DNA of 12,794 nucleotides from an uncultured Collinsella sp. (lineage in GTDB: Bacteria > Actinomycetota > Coriobacteriia > Coriobacteriales > Coriobacteriaceae), in NCBI GenBank assembly GCA_900549745.1, contig URPJ01000027.1:1-12794 (forward strand), given 5' to 3'. The position numbers were made by a program, and so were the translations under genes. The notes beneath the pieces were generated by a model, which saw nothing but the letters and a program-made list of their open reading frames with translations, searched no databases and was not told where the DNA came from. Below, in pieces: positions 6,397-12,739 of this stretch (positions within the stretch are counted from its first letter, which is position 1; every line of letters starts with the position of its first letter).

Positions 6397-6430
6397 GGGC
6401 CGGCATGTCGACCGTTCGGCATGCCGGCCC
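6397..6430. terminator. Hairpin between dipeptidase and metallopeptidase genes
   Basis: An 11-bp perfect stem (6397-6407 with 6420-6430) closes a 12-nt loop that contains a small CCG-TT-CGG hairpin. No T-run follows on either strand, so it may be a weak terminator, an mRNA processing or stability element, or a repeat. It lies 17 nt past the dipeptidase stop and upstream of the metallopeptidase ribosome binding site. Confidence 0.45.
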
Positions 6431-6447
6431 GCTCAAGGGATGTGAAA

Positions 6448-7461
6448 TTAATAACGCTCAAAGAAGGCAAGCGCGTTGTCGCTACAGAGCTTCTGCATCA
6501 CGGTCTTGCCAAAATGCTTGGAAAGCATGTTCTGGAACTCGGGCATCATGCTGGCATCGGAGAGGAAAGCGGGCACCGTGGCACCGTCCCAGTCGCCGCC
6601 GAGCGCGATGACGTCCTCGCCGCCCAGGTCGAGCCAGTGCTCGATATGTGCCGCCAGCTGGTCGAAGGTGACGTCTGCGGCGGTCTTGTCGGTTGCGTCG
6701 TTGGATAGGAACTCGCTGCAGTAGTTGAGGCCGACGATGCCGCCCATGTCGCGAATGGTGCGGAACTGGTCGTCGGTGAGGTTGCGCTTGACGCCGCAAA
6801 CCGCACGGGAGTTGGAGTGGCTGGCGACGAAGGGGCGCGTGGCGTGGGCGACAACCTCGTCAAAGCACTCATCGTTGAGGTGGGAGACGTCGAGTACCAT
6901 TCCGGCGTGCTCCATCTGCGTAAGTGCCTCGATGCCGGCGGCGGTGAGGCCGGCGTGGGTATCGTGTCCGCTCGCGAGCGGTCCCTGCGCGTTCCAACTG
7001 AGTGACGACATAAGCACGCCCAAGCTCTTGAGCACCTCGATCAGTGCGGGGTCCTCGGCAAAGAACGTGGCGTTTTCGATGGTGTGGATGCAAGCGACCT
7101 TACCGTCCTTGAGCGCGGGGCGAATGTCTGCGGCGCTGCGTACGTTGACCATGCGGTCGTGGTTGAGCATTGCCTGGCCGCTCATATGCGCCATGATTTG
7201 CGCCTGGAAGCGCGCGGCGTGGGCGGTGGGAATCTCGTCGGGGACAAACGTGGCGAAGCACTGTGCCCACGGCGTGTTGCCGATCTTTGCGAGCGAGATG
7301 GCGCAGGCGTTGCCCTCGATGAGGTCGAAATCTTGCGGATGCGTTTCGTCGCCGGGGAAATAACCGTCGGTGCCGGCGGTAAAGCGCAGGTCGAGATCGA
7401 GCGTGGCCCAGCCGATTCGGTCGGCGGTGTCGCAGTGTAGGTCAAATACGGGATATGCCAT
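6448..7461 (-). CDS. Membrane dipeptidase family (M19) zinc dipeptidase
   Basis: The 337-residue protein belongs to peptidase family M19 (renal/membrane dipeptidase), binuclear zinc enzymes that hydrolyse dipeptides, including some with D-residues. Expected zinc ligands are visible: His9 and Asp11 in FDLHCDT, Glu129 in HTIENA, His194 in DVSHLND, and His215 in ASHSNSRA. Asp290 in GGDWDG is the conserved active-site aspartate. There is no signal peptide, so it is likely cytoplasmic. The ATG at 7461 is preceded by GGAGGA four bases upstream; a TTG 30 bases further up is less convincing. It is divergent from slyD, with a 120-bp shared upstream region. Confidence 0.93.
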   Translation of the reverse strand: MAYPVFDLHCDTADRIGWATLDLDLRFTAGTDGYFPGDETHPQDFDLIEGNACAISLAKIGNTPWAQCFATFVPDEIPTAHAARFQAQIMAHMSGQAMLNHDRMVNVRSAADIRPALKDGKVACIHTIENATFFAEDPALIEVLKSLGVLMSSLSWNAQGPLASGHDTHAGLTAAGIEALTQMEHAGMVLDVSHLNDECFDEVVAHATRPFVASHSNSRAVCGVKRNLTDDQFRTIRDMGGIVGLNYCSEFLSNDATDKTAADVTFDQLAAHIEHWLDLGGEDVIALGGDWDGATVPAFLSDASMMPEFQNMLSKHFGKTVMQKLCSDNALAFFERY

Positions 7462-7517
7462 GGTTCCTCCGGTTGCAGCGTTTCTTTGCAAACTGTCATT
7501 GAATTGTATGACTAGGG

Positions 7518-7523
7518 TATAGT
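7518..7523 (+). promoter_or_regulatory. Candidate slyD promoter -10 (TATAGT)
   Basis: TATAGT at 7518-7523 is a good -10 hexamer. The best -35 candidate is CTGTCA (7493-7498) with a long 19-bp spacer, so the match is imperfect. A start near 7530 would give a leader of about 50 nt containing a GGCGGC/GCCGCC hairpin (7541-7546 with 7558-7563) just before the ribosome binding site. Confidence 0.4.
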
Positions 7524-7581
7524 TAGCGCCATATGTTCACGGCGGCCTGCGTTGTGCGCCGCCCTTATCACGGAGGTTACC

Positions 7582-8010
7582 ATGTCCAACCAGGGCAAGA
7601 AGGTCAAGACCCATTATCGCGGCACGCTCGACGACGGCACGCAGTTCGATAGCTCCTACGATCGCGGCGAGCCGCTGGAGTTCACCTGCGGTGCCGGTCA
7701 GATGATCAAGGGCTTCGACGCCGCTGTTGTCGACATGCAGGTGGGCGAGAAGAAGACCGTGCACATTCCTGCTGCCGATGCCTACGGCGAGCACAATCCC
7801 GAGATGGTTCTGACCTTCCCGGCCGAGCAGGTTCCCAACATCGAGCAGATCGAGAAGGGCATGAAGCTCTTCCTGTCCACGCCGAGCGGTATGCCCGTCC
7901 CCGCCGTCGTCATTGACGTGACGCCCGAGGCCGTGACGCTCGACGCCAACCACGAGCTGGCCGGCAAGGACCTCAACTTTGATATCGAGCTCGTCGAGGT
8001 CGAGGGTTAG
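7582..8010 (+). CDS. slyD: FKBP-type peptidyl-prolyl isomerase, SlyD-like
   Basis: This 142-residue protein is a SlyD-type FKBP: a prolyl isomerase domain split by an insert-in-flap chaperone domain (about 67-125). Signatures include DDGTQFDSSYDRGEPLEF, GFDAAVVDMQVGEKK, DAYGEHNPEMV, and the closing NHELAGKDLNF. The histidine/cysteine-rich nickel-binding tail of Escherichia coli SlyD is missing; the protein ends right after the FKBP fold. The ATG at 7582 has GGAGG (7572-7576) five bases upstream. It acts in the cytosol in protein folding, and SlyD proteins can also aid nickel delivery. The UreE-like gene begins 3 nt after its stop, so the two are almost surely co-transcribed. Confidence 0.93.
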   Translation: MSNQGKKVKTHYRGTLDDGTQFDSSYDRGEPLEFTCGAGQMIKGFDAAVVDMQVGEKKTVHIPAADAYGEHNPEMVLTFPAEQVPNIEQIEKGMKLFLSTPSGMPVPAVVIDVTPEAVTLDANHELAGKDLNFDIELVEVEG

Positions 8011-8013
8011 AGT

Positions 8014-8592
8014 ATGCCTGAACGCTTGGTTTCGACGACATGTTTGGGAAATCTCAACGATCCGTCCTATGAACTCCTGCTTCGCCGGGAGCTGGGCGGT
8101 GTCTTTGAGGCCGATGAGCTACTGCTCGATTGGGACCAGGCCGATGTATGTGCGTTTGTGGGCGCGACGGAGCTGGGGCGCACGGTCGATGTTCGGCTGG
8201 ATGCTGCCGACGGCGGTCGTCTTGCCGATGGCGACGTGCTCGCCATTGACCGTTCGGGCGTGGTGCCTGTGGCGGTTGTCGTGCGCCTGCGCAGCGCCGA
8301 GGTTTATTTGGTCGAAGTCGACCGCATGGATCCGATTGCGCTCGCGCATGCGTGCTGGGAGATCGGCAACATGCATGCGCCGCTCTTCCGGGGCGACTCG
8401 GACGAGCATACCGTGCGCATGTATACGCCGGTGCAGCCTGTTTTGGGCCGCATGCTCCGGGGTATCGAGGGCGTTCGCCTCTCGGTGGTTACCCGTGAAC
8501 TCGATACGGACCGGCGCTTTGCGTCGAGTGCGGCGGAGGTCGTCGTGAGCATGGCTCCGGACTTTACCATCGTAAAGAAGGCGCGCGGTTAA
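8014..8592 (+). CDS. UreE-like metallochaperone
   Basis: The 192-residue product has the two-part layout of UreE, the nickel-delivering urease accessory protein. An N-terminal beta region (about 48-100) contains GRTVDVRLDAADGG and LADGDVLAIDR. A ferredoxin-like C-terminal region (about 101-165) contains AHACWEIGNMHAPL followed by a leucine-rich helix with GRMLRGIEG. His121 lines up with the conserved nickel-binding histidine of UreE (GNRH motif; here GNMH). There is no histidine-rich tail. No urease or hydrogenase gene is in the window. Being 3 nt behind slyD suggests a joint metal-handling or folding role, but this is inference; it could have lost nickel binding. The start is the ATG at 8014; the upstream gene overlaps its binding site. 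Confidence 0.75.
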   Translation: MPERLVSTTCLGNLNDPSYELLLRRELGGVFEADELLLDWDQADVCAFVGATELGRTVDVRLDAADGGRLADGDVLAIDRSGVVPVAVVVRLRSAEVYLVEVDRMDPIALAHACWEIGNMHAPLFRGDSDEHTVRMYTPVQPVLGRMLRGIEGVRLSVVTRELDTDRRFASSAAEVVVSMAPDFTIVKKARG

Positions 8593-8602
8593 CGTGCGTA
8601 TG

Positions 8603-8647
8603 AGTAAGACGGACTTTGAGAGGCAGCTATTCAAAGTCCGTCTTACT
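8603..8647. terminator. 17-bp inverted repeat after the slyD/ureE-like pair
   Basis: A perfect 17-bp stem (8603-8619 with 8631-8647) closes an 11-nt loop 10 nt past the upstream stop codon. The 3' side continues GTTGATG without a real T-run, so it may be a factor-dependent terminator, a bidirectional stability element or a small repeat. It lies 28 nt ahead of the HAD phosphatase start. Confidence 0.6.
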
Positions 8648-8675
8648 GTTGATGAGGTGCTTTGGGGGAAAGCAT

Positions 8676-9473
8676 ATGGGTCTTGAGGGAATCAAGCTGA
8701 TTGCATGCGATTTGGACGGCACGTTGCTGCATCCGGGGGAGCGCGAGCCGCGTTCCGAGGCCTTTGAGCTTATCGATGAGCTACATCGTCGCGGTATCGT
8801 GTTTATGCCGGCGAGCGGCCGTCAATATGCGAGCTTGCGCTACCTGTTTGCCCCGGTGGCCGATGAGCTCGCCTATGTATGCGAAAACGGAGCCCTGGTG
8901 ATGAGCGAGGGGCGTGCCGTCGTCAAGCGTTCCATGGAGCGTAGCCTTGCTATGGATATCGCGAATGCCGTGGTTGCGTATCCCCATGCCGACGTGACCC
9001 TTTCGTGCGAGGGGCACCTCTACACCATGAGCGGCAATGATGCGTTCGTCGACCATTTGCGCTATGGGGTCCACTGCGATGTGGCGGTGGTCGACCGTCC
9101 CGAGGACATCGACGAGGACGTCATTAAGATTGCCTTCCAGACGCCCGAGGTTGATCAGCCGGCGGCGCTGGAGCATTTTGAGCGCCTCTTTAGCGACCGT
9201 GTCGACGTGATGACGTCGGGAACCGAATGGACGGACTTTATCGGTTTCGGTTCGGGCAAGGGCTCCGCGCTTGCCGATTACGGTCGTGCCCTGGGTATTT
9301 CGCCCGATGAGATGATGGCGTTTGGCGACAATGAGAACGATCGCGACATGCTCAACGTCGTGGGCCATCCCTATCTGATGGAGAGCTGTAACCCCTCTAT
9401 GCGTGGCATCAACGACCGCGTCCGCTACGTGCGCACGGTCGAAGAAGAGCTGCGCCGTCTGCTCGCCGAGTAG
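8676..9473 (+). CDS. Cof-type HAD-superfamily (IIB) phosphatase
   Basis: The 265-residue protein is a haloacid dehalogenase superfamily IIB hydrolase of the Cof type, soluble enzymes that usually dephosphorylate sugar phosphates, flavin mononucleotide or related cofactors. Motif I is CDLDGTL with nucleophile Asp12 and acid Asp14. Motif II is the PASGR serine at 47. Motif III is Lys195 in GSGKGSAL. Motif IV is GDNENDRDML with Asp218 and Asp222. The cap domain lies between about residues 85 and 185. The ATG at 8676 follows a purine-rich GGGGGAAAG; translation from further upstream would run through the 8603-8647 hairpin. The substrate cannot be told from sequence. It converges with the PerR-like gene, 23 bp apart. 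Confidence 0.93.
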   Translation: MGLEGIKLIACDLDGTLLHPGEREPRSEAFELIDELHRRGIVFMPASGRQYASLRYLFAPVADELAYVCENGALVMSEGRAVVKRSMERSLAMDIANAVVAYPHADVTLSCEGHLYTMSGNDAFVDHLRYGVHCDVAVVDRPEDIDEDVIKIAFQTPEVDQPAALEHFERLFSDRVDVMTSGTEWTDFIGFGSGKGSALADYGRALGISPDEMMAFGDNENDRDMLNVVGHPYLMESCNPSMRGINDRVRYVRTVEEELRRLLAE

Positions 9474-9496
9474 GTTTTCGCGACATACCTAGAAAT

Positions 9497-9877
9497 CTAC
9501 CTACAGTCGGGGCAGAGACCCTCGAAGATGGTGTAGTGCGACGTGACGTGCCAGCCGATTTGCTCGGACGCCTTGGCGTCGAGCTGGGCATCGAAGGGGA
9601 GCGGTACGTCGATGACGCGGCTGCACGAGGTGCAGATGATATGCGCATGCGGCTCGATCGTGCGATCGAAGCGGCTGCCGCCCGGCGTCTTGATGGAGAG
9701 GATTTCGCCTGCGTCGGCCAAGAGATTGAGATTGCGGTAGACCGTACCGCGGCTGATCTTGTCATCCTGTTCGCGCACGACGTTGTAGATTTCGTCGGCG
9801 GTGGGATGGTTATAGCTTTGGCGCACGGCGTCAAGAACCAGCTTTCGCTGCCTGGTATTCCTTCTTTGCACCGCCAT
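9497..9877 (-). CDS. perR: Fur-family regulator, PerR-like
   Basis: This 126-residue Fur-family repressor has an N-terminal winged helix (about 1-70, with SRGTVYRNLNLL as recognition region) and a C-terminal metal-binding dimerisation domain. All five residues that make the Fe/Mn sensing site in Bacillus subtilis PerR have counterparts: His24 (NHPTADEIY), Asp71 (SRFD), His77 and His79 (PHAH), Asp90 (VID). The structural zinc site is Cys82/Cys85 and Cys122/Cys125. Two aspartates at the sensing site favour PerR over Fur or Zur, so peroxide-responsive control of oxidative-stress genes is likely. This is by homology; iron or manganese sensing is possible. A candidate operator overlaps its own promoter at 9931-9945. 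Confidence 0.9.
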   Translation of the reverse strand: MAVQRRNTRQRKLVLDAVRQSYNHPTADEIYNVVREQDDKISRGTVYRNLNLLADAGEILSIKTPGGSRFDRTIEPHAHIICTSCSRVIDVPLPFDAQLDAKASEQIGWHVTSHYTIFEGLCPDCR

Positions 9878-9913
9878 GCGCCTCGCCTCTTTTCTATTAA
9901 CGGTCGTAGGTAA

Positions 9914-9945
9914 ATGATACCGTATTTAGCACACAATACTAATAA
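9914..9945 (-). promoter_or_regulatory. Candidate perR promoter with PerR-box-like site
   Basis: On the minus strand a -35 TTAGTA (9937-9942) and -10 TATCAT (9914-9919) are 17 bp apart. A 15-bp AT-rich site (9931-9945) matches about 9 of 14 informative positions of the PerR-box consensus TTATAATnATTATAA and overlaps the -35. This would allow self-repression. The box match is partial, and the site also overlaps the last codons of the acylphosphatase gene. Confidence 0.4.
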
Positions 9946-10349
9946 TGAGGACTGAAACCGTCTTCATTGGCAAGTGGGGCTCGGGCCTGGGCGTCTACGA
10001 GGCGAAAACGCGTTCCCATGCGCTCATAGGAGGCATGAAGCGCCTCGAGATGAGATAGGATGTTCGCCGGAGCTCCCTGTATCTCCATCTCGACTGAACC
10101 GTCTTCCATGTTACGTACCCAGCCGGTGAGGGAGCGCGCCTGTGCGAGGTTGGTGTTGGTGAAGCGGAAACCGACGCCCTGGACCTGCCCCTCCCACCGC
10201 AGGAAATAGCGCTGCGGGGCGTCTTGAGTGGCCTTGTCGCTTGCGAGCACAGTAAGTCTGCGGCGCAGCTCGAGCTCGACGTTTGATGGTTTTTGAGGTT
10301 CTCGACTGCCGCCGGTGACGCTGGAGAAGAACGTATCGAAGAGACCCAT
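9939..10349 (-). CDS. Acylphosphatase-domain protein
   Basis: Residues 48-136 form an acylphosphatase domain, a small enzyme hydrolysing carboxyl-phosphate bonds such as acetyl phosphate. The signature GQVQGVGFRF supplies catalytic Arg62, and GWVRNMEDGSVE supplies Asn80. The product has 136 residues, about 45 more than a plain acylphosphatase; the charged N-terminal extension begins MGLFDTFFSS and resembles no domain I know. The ATG at 10349 lies 2 nt after the stop of the upstream oxidoreductase gene and has only a weak AGG, so translation is probably coupled. The domain call is firm; the physiological substrate is not. Confidence 0.9.
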   Translation of the reverse strand: MGLFDTFFSSVTGGSREPQKPSNVELELRRRLTVLASDKATQDAPQRYFLRWEGQVQGVGFRFTNTNLAQARSLTGWVRNMEDGSVEMEIQGAPANILSHLEALHASYERMGTRFRLVDAQARAPLANEDGFSPHY

Positions 10350-10351
10350 CG

Positions 10352-11458
10352 CTATGCCTGCTTGCCTGCGTCGGCCGGGAAGATAATGCCGGCCTGCTGG
10401 CGCACGGCATCCATGATGCGCAGCGAGACGAGCGTGACATCGCGGTAGTGGCCAAGCTCGTGGCGTCCCGCCGGGGTCTCCCAAATCTCTTCCTTAACGT
10501 TATCGATGCCGCAGATGGCGGTGATAAAGTCTGTGAGTTCGTATTCCATAGTGTTGCTCGATTTGGGCAGGTCGAGCACGCGGCCGTTCTCGCCCTGTTC
10601 GCGCGGTGCCTCGGTCGCCGAGCCGCGTACGACGTCGCCGCGATAGTCGATGCGGACGTTGCGGGGCGTGGACAGATGGTCGATCTGGATAGTGCCACGC
10701 TCGCCTTCTATCTGCGAGGGCAGCAGGTCATTCGTAATTTTGGAGTGCGCGAGCTCGACGGAGATGCGGCCACCGCCGTAGCTGGCGAGGATGGAACCGC
10801 AGCCGTCGATGGGGCCGTGCGTGAGCTGTCGCGTGGTGGGGTCGAGCAGAGTAGTCATGCTCGTAAGGCCGGAGGGCATGCCGAAAATCTCGACCATGGG
10901 CTCGACGGTGTAGACGCCAATGTCCATGAGGGAACCCGATGCCATATTGCAGTCGAAGATATTGGTGGCGCGTCCCGCGAGAATCTCGTTGTAGCGCGAG
11001 GAATATTTGCCAAAGCGCAATGAGGCGCGGCGGATGGGGGCGATCTCGCCCAGGGCATCCTCGATGGCGTGGAAGGCGGGATCGTGGAGGGGACGCATGG
11101 CCTCGAGGGCCACAACACCTGCTGCCTCGGCAGCGCGGAAGACTTCCAGCGCCTGCGCTTCGGTGGCGCAGAAGGGCTTCTCGACGATGACATGCTTGCC
11201 ACCGGCGATGCAGGCAAGGGCCTGCTCGTAGTGAAGTGCATTAGGGCTGCCGATATAGACGGCGTCGACGTCGGCGGCTGCCGCAAGCTCATCGAGTGAC
11301 GTAAAGTTTCGCTCGCCACCGCGCTCGGCGGTAAAGGCGGTACCGCGATTGGCGTCGCGTGAAAGCGTGCCCACAAACGCGGCTTGGTCGTTGGCGTTGA
11401 CGACTTGGATAAAGTCGTCGGTGATCATGGATGTGCCGATGGTTGCGATACGCAACAT
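10352..11458 (-). CDS. Gfo/Idh/MocA-family NAD(P)-dependent oxidoreductase
   Basis: The 368-residue protein has the two-domain layout of the Gfo/Idh/MocA family: an N-terminal Rossmann fold (about 1-120) and a C-terminal alpha/beta substrate domain. The family's EKPF motif (93-96) carries the conserved lysine, and SGSLMDIGVYTVEPM in the C-terminal half is typical. The N-terminal dinucleotide loop is IATIGTSMI rather than a classic GxGxxG, which is common in this subgroup. Members usually oxidise sugars, inositols or related alcohols; the substrate is not evident here. The ATG at 11458 has GGGGG four bases upstream. It is followed by the coupled acylphosphatase gene. Confidence 0.93.
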   Translation of the reverse strand: MLRIATIGTSMITDDFIQVVNANDQAAFVGTLSRDANRGTAFTAERGGERNFTSLDELAAAADVDAVYIGSPNALHYEQALACIAGGKHVIVEKPFCATEAQALEVFRAAEAAGVVALEAMRPLHDPAFHAIEDALGEIAPIRRASLRFGKYSSRYNEILAGRATNIFDCNMASGSLMDIGVYTVEPMVEIFGMPSGLTSMTTLLDPTTRQLTHGPIDGCGSILASYGGGRISVELAHSKITNDLLPSQIEGERGTIQIDHLSTPRNVRIDYRGDVVRGSATEAPREQGENGRVLDLPKSSNTMEYELTDFITAICGIDNVKEEIWETPAGRHELGHYRDVTLVSLRIMDAVRQQAGIIFPADAGKQA

Positions 11459-11491
11459 GTGTCCCCCTTGCGTTGTTTGGCTTACAGGACG

Positions 11492-11497
11492 AGTGTA
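11492..11497 (-). promoter_or_regulatory. Candidate -10 (TACACT) for the oxidoreductase gene
   Basis: On the minus strand GCGCTACACT places a -10-like TACACT about 35 nt before the start codon. No convincing -35 is present at normal spacing. The same GCGCTACA-T string precedes rnhA, which supports its being a promoter element. Confidence 0.35.
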
Positions 11498-11531
11498 GCG
11501 CGGGAGGACACAAAAGCGTGCGAAAACGCCG

Positions 11532-12017
11532 TTACAGGTCGCTCTCGTTAAAGCCGGCGTCGATATCGAGGTTGCTGCCGTCGGCCGCCGTGGTGGCAAG
11601 CTCATCGCAGCGCTCGTTGAGCTCGTGGCCGGCGTGACCCTTAACCCAGATGAACTCAACCTTGTGCTTGCTTTTGGCGGTGAGTAGGCGCTCCCACAGG
11701 TCGCGGTTCTTGACGGGCTGCTTGTTGGCGGTTTTCCATCCGCGCTTTTTCCAGCCGTCGATCCAGTGTTTATTGAAAGCGTTGACGACGTACTGCGAAT
11801 CGGAATGGACCTCGACCTCGCAGGGGCGGTTAAGCGCCTCGAGCGCCACGATGACCGCCATGAGCTCCATGCGGTTGTTGGTGGTCTTGGCGTAGCCGCG
11901 CGAAAGCTCGGAGGTGAAGGTCTTGCCGGCGGGGTTGGTGTATTTGAGCACGGCGCCGTAGCCGCCGCGTCCCGGATTTGATCGGGCCGAGCCGTCGGTG
12001 TAGATGATGACCTTCAC
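11532..12017 (-). CDS. rnhA: Ribonuclease HI
   Basis: RNase HI cleaves the RNA strand of RNA-DNA hybrids. The 161-residue product has the complete DEDD catalytic set: Asp8 (YTDGSA), Glu51 (NNRMEL), Asp73 (HSDSQY) and Asp138 (ERCDELA), plus the metal-exchange His128 in KGHAGH. The basic handle segment (KHWIDGWKKRGWKTANKQ) is present. Translation begins at a GTG at 12017, with AAAGGA a few bases upstream. An ATG overlaps it out of frame and is followed at once by a stop (ATGTGA), so it cannot be the gene's start. The last dozen residues extend past the core fold. It lies upstream of the oxidoreductase gene on the same strand, probably with its own promoter. Confidence 0.96.
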   Translation of the reverse strand: MKVIIYTDGSARSNPGRGGYGAVLKYTNPAGKTFTSELSRGYAKTTNNRMELMAVIVALEALNRPCEVEVHSDSQYVVNAFNKHWIDGWKKRGWKTANKQPVKNRDLWERLLTAKSKHKVEFIWVKGHAGHELNERCDELATTAADGSNLDIDAGFNESDL

Positions 12018-12055
12018 ATGGTTCCTTTCGTTGGGTACGTTTCGTGTGAGTGACC

Positions 12056-12061
12056 ATTGTA
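12056..12061 (-). promoter_or_regulatory. Candidate rnhA -10 (TACAAT)
   Basis: On the minus strand GCGCTACAATGG gives a good -10 hexamer 39 nt before the GTG start. The only -35-like string, TTGCTA (12082-12087), has an overlong 20-bp spacer and lies over the end of the LysR fragment. A start near 12049 would leave a leader of about 30 nt. Confidence 0.4.
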
Positions 12062-12080
12062 GCGCCGCGTTCGCCGAGGG

Positions 12081-12739
12081 CTAGCAATCTACCATATCTA
12101 CCCTGTCCTCAGATGGCTGGTTTTCTTGGATGATGCGGTCGAGCTCGTCGAGGTATTGCTGCAACAGGGGAGAGGGCTTGCGTTCATCGTGCATGATATA
12201 GCCTACGTGCATCGTCGGGGCATCTGCCAGTGGAATCGATGCCATGCCCCATTGCATTTCGTTTGAGAGCACGCCGGTGGAGAGCGTGTAGCCGTTCGAG
12301 GTGATCAGCAGTTTGGTGAGCGTGCCGCGGTCAGAGACTCGAATGTTGCGATCGCAGGGGATGTAGCTAAACGGCTCCTCGGCGTAATAGAAGGAGTTCG
12401 AGGTGCCTTGCTCAAAGCTGTAGCGCGTATAGGGTGTAAGGTCGGCAAGGGACAGCTGAGGGCGGCGTGCGAGCGGGTGGCGCTCGCTAACGAAGACGTG
12501 GACCGTTGCGTCGAAGAGGGGATGGAAGCTTGCGCGGGCATCGGCGAAGGCCTTCTGCAGAACGCGGGCGTTAAAGTCATCCAGATACAGAATGCCGATA
12601 TCGCTGCGAAACGCGCGGACGTCATCGATGATCTGCGATGTGGTGGTCTCGCGCATGATGAACTCGAACTTGCTGTCGCGGCAGCGCTCGACCACGTTGA
12701 CAAAGGCCTCGACCGAAAAGGCGTAGTGCTGGGCGGAAA
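12081..12739 (-). pseudogene. LysR-family regulator, C-terminal fragment cut by an insertion sequence
   Basis: The reading frame encodes the effector-binding domain of a LysR-type transcriptional regulator, from the conserved SAQHYAFSVEAFV strand through SDIGILYLDD, a VFVSERHPLARRP segment and a terminal dimer-face region. The N-terminal helix-turn-helix is absent. The frame runs directly into the insertion-sequence end at 12740; the codon before SAQHY is split by the junction. The rest of the gene presumably lies beyond the element, outside the window. A GTG at 12695 could start a 204-residue stand-alone effector domain, but it could not bind DNA. If the junction call is wrong, this would be an intact gene continuing past the window edge. 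Confidence 0.75.

Noticed and set aside
6725..7363. A 212-codon plus-strand frame opposite the M19 dipeptidase
   Set aside because: Antisense shadow; the dipeptidase carries all catalytic residues on the other strand.
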